In this document: positions 62,283-64,000 of the stretch, piece after piece
Layout: the number at the start of each line of letters is the position of its first letter
Position numbering within the stretch: the first letter of the stretch is position 1
Origin: JAHECE01 sp963780675
Lineage (GTDB): Bacteria > Actinomycetota > Actinomycetes > Actinomycetales > JAHECE01
Reading direction: 5' to 3'
DNA length: 64,000 nt
Assembly (NCBI GenBank): GCA_963780675.1
Contig: CAWACR010000010.1
Span: 186,001-250,000 of the forward strand
Notes under the pieces: generated by a model
The model's database searches: none
What the model was told of the DNA's origin: nothing
What the model saw: only the letters and a program-made list of their open reading frames with translations
Made by a program: the position numbers and the translations under genes

Positions 62283-64000
62283 ATGACCAGCACACCCGAC
62301 CCAGCCGCCGCACGCCCCGCGACCCCCGCGACCCCCGGAGCCCTGCTCCCCCGCGTCCAGGCGCCGGCGAAGGTATCGCTCGACGGGCTCGAGGACCGCT
62401 GGGACGCCGCATGGCTGGACGCCGGCACGTACGCCTTCGACCGCACGGCGGAGCGTTCGGAGGTCTACTCGATCGACACCCCGCCGCCGACGGTCTCGGG
62501 TTCGCTGCACGTCGGCCATGTCTTCTCCTACACGCACACCGACCTCGTGGCCCGCTACCGGCGCATGCGCGGCAAGCACGTCTTCTACCCCATGGGCTGG
62601 GACGACAACGGCCTGCCCACCGAGCGCCGCGTGCAGAACTACTACGGCGTGCGCTGCGACCCCACCCTCCCCTACGTCCCCCATTTCGAGCCGCCGCACT
62701 CGGGCGAGGGCGGCCAGAGCGTCCGTGCGGCGGACCAGGTGCCGGTCTCCCGGCGCAACTTCGTCGAGCTGTGCGAACGCCTGACGGCGGAGGACGAGAA
62801 GCAGTTCGAGGCCCTCTGGCGCCACCTGGGCCTGAGCGTCGACTGGTCGCACCATTACCAGACCATCGACGGCCGCGCCCAGGCCGTCGCCCAGACCGCG
62901 TTCCTGCGCAACCTGGCCCGCGGTGAGGCGTACCAGGCCGAGGCGCCGGGCTTGTGGGACGTCACGTTCCAGACGGCGGTCGCGCAGGCCGAGCTCGAGG
63001 CGCGCGACTACCCGGGTCACTACCACCGCGTCGCGTTCCACCCCGTGCACGGCGGGCCGGACGCCGTGGGCGAGGAGGGCACGCCGGCCGAGTCCGCCGC
63101 CCCGATCTACATCGAGACCACCCGCCCCGAGCTCCTGCCCGCGTGCGTGGCCCTCATCGCCCACCCCGACGACGAGCGCTACCAGCACCTCTTCGGCACC
63201 ACGGTCCGCACGCCGCTGTTCGAGGTCGAGGTCCCGGTCCTCGCCCACCCCGCCGCCGAGCCCGACAAGGGCGCGGGCATCGCGATGTGCTGCACCTTCG
63301 GCGACCTCACCGACGTCCAGTGGTGGCGCGAGCTGCAGCTCCCCACCCGCTCGGTGATCAGCCGGGACGGCCGCCTCCTGCGCGAGACGCCCGACTGGAT
63401 CACCACGGCCACGGGCGTCGGGCTGTACGCGGGCGTGGCGGGGAGGACGACGTACTCGGCCCGCGCCGTCGTCGTCGACGCCCTGCGCGCCTCGGGCGAC
63501 CTCGACGGGGAGCCCAGCGCCACGATGCGCAAGACGAACTTCTTCGAGAAGGGCGACAAGCCCCTGGAGATCGTCACCTCCCGCCAGTGGTACATCCGCA
63601 ACGGCGGGCGCCCCACGCAGGGGCGGGACCTGCGGGCCGAGCTCCTCGCCCGCGGCGACGAACTCGCGTTCCACCCGGACTTCATGCGGGTTCGTTACCA
63701 CAACTGGGTCGGCGGGCTGAACGGCGACTGGCTCATCTCCCGCCAGCGCTTCTTCGGCGTGCCCATCCCGGTCTGGTACCCGCTCGACGCCGACGGCGAG
63801 CCCGACTTCGACTCCCCGATCGTCGCCGACGAGGCCTCGCTCCCCGTGGACCCGTCCTCCCAGGCCGCGCCCGGGTACACCGAGGACCGGCGCGGCGTGC
63901 CGGGCGGGTTCGTCGGCGAGGTCGACGTCATGGACACGTGGGCGACGTCGTCCCTCACCCCCCAGATCGCGGGCGGCTGGCTTGCCGACCCGGACCTGTA
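62283..64000 (+). CDS. valS: Valyl-tRNA synthetase (3' partial)
   Basis: First 572 residues or so, running off the window; the frame is open throughout. HIGH motif in PPTVSGSLHVGHVFSYTHTD, followed by MGWDDNGLPTERRVQNYYGV, the editing-domain region (IYIETTRPELLPACVALIAH) and SRQWYIRNGG. This is the shorter ValS type with VFSYTHTD after HIGH, found in many actinobacteria. ATG 62283 gives an Ala/Pro/Thr-rich leader. KMSKS lies beyond the window. Confidence 0.95.
   Translation, partial: MTSTPDPAAARPATPATPGALLPRVQAPAKVSLDGLEDRWDAAWLDAGTYAFDRTAERSEVYSIDTPPPTVSGSLHVGHVFSYTHTDLVARYRRMRGKHVFYPMGWDDNGLPTERRVQNYYGVRCDPTLPYVPHFEPPHSGEGGQSVRAADQVPVSRRNFVELCERLTAEDEKQFEALWRHLGLSVDWSHHYQTIDGRAQAVAQTAFLRNLARGEAYQAEAPGLWDVTFQTAVAQAELEARDYPGHYHRVAFHPVHGGPDAVGEEGTPAESAAPIYIETTRPELLPACVALIAHPDDERYQHLFGTTVRTPLFEVEVPVLAHPAAEPDKGAGIAMCCTFGDLTDVQWWRELQLPTRSVISRDGRLLRETPDWITTATGVGLYAGVAGRTTYSARAVVVDALRASGDLDGEPSATMRKTNFFEKGDKPLEIVTSRQWYIRNGGRPTQGRDLRAELLARGDELAFHPDFMRVRYHNWVGGLNGDWLISRQRFFGVPIPVWYPLDADGEPDFDSPIVADEASLPVDPSSQAAPGYTEDRRGVPGGFVGEVDVMDTWATSSLTPQIAGGWLADPDL

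Overview
The window comes from a very GC-rich actinobacterium. Gene content and order fit the Micrococcales, near Cellulomonadaceae or Promicromonosporaceae, but the exact genus cannot be fixed from sequence alone. Starts are often GTG, many genes overlap by 1 to 8 bases, and most genes lie on the minus strand. The backbone follows the block known from Mycobacterium tuberculosis (gcpE, rip1, dxr ... rlmN, cdsA, frr, pyrH, tsf, rpsB, M23 peptidase, xerC, dprA, comM, yraN, DUF2469, rnhB, lepB, rplS, trmD, rimM, KH protein, rpsP, amidohydrolase, ffh, glnD, glnB, amt, ftsY, smc).

Layout. 0-3.8 kb: the end of a Fpg/Nei glycosylase, an orphan AbiEi-like protein, a GNAT enzyme and ispG. 3.8-13.7 kb: rip1-type protease, dxr, a DivIVA-repeat protein, rlmN, cdsA, frr, pyrH, tsf, rpsB. 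13.6-20.8 kb: M23 protein, xerC, a multicopper oxidase with a four-helix membrane partner, dprA, comM, yraN. 20.9-28.4 kb: a SHOCT protein, then DUF2469, rnhB, lepB, rplS, a trmD-acetyltransferase fusion, rimM, khpA, rpsP and an amidohydrolase. 28.4-41.2 kb: ffh, a short glnD, two PII-Amt modules in tandem, ftsY, smc. 41.2-49.7 kb: ndk, DUF4233, dhaKLM, folC, and ileS behind an ultrashort T-box. 49.8-52.6 kb (plus): ppdK. 52.6-62 kb is more accessory: MpaB-type oxygenase, SDR, a predicted F420-0 importer (binding protein, permease, ATPase), DUF368, cofE, an Fgd-like F420 enzyme and an EamA transporter. 62.3-64 kb: the start of valS.

Working together: dxr and ispG supply isoprenoid precursors; lepB, ffh and ftsY serve secretion; glnD, two PII proteins and two Amt channels sense and import ammonium; dhaK, dhaL and dhaM form a PTS-driven dihydroxyacetone kinase. 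The importer, CofE and the Fgd-like enzyme look like an import, polyglutamylation and use route for the deazaflavin F420.

Most unusual are two families of non-coding elements. One has at least six or seven intergenic palindromes built from 12-14 base motifs repeated with an exact 19-base period; the motif changes between loci but the period does not. The other has two 93-base hairpins with a nearly invariant 45-base loop and a 24-bp stem whose sequence changes while pairing is kept. Several essential genes (rpsB, tsf) and others (cdsA, trmD, the amidohydrolase, the F420 enzyme) carry single-base frame breaks that look like uncorrected sequencing insertions rather than real mutations.
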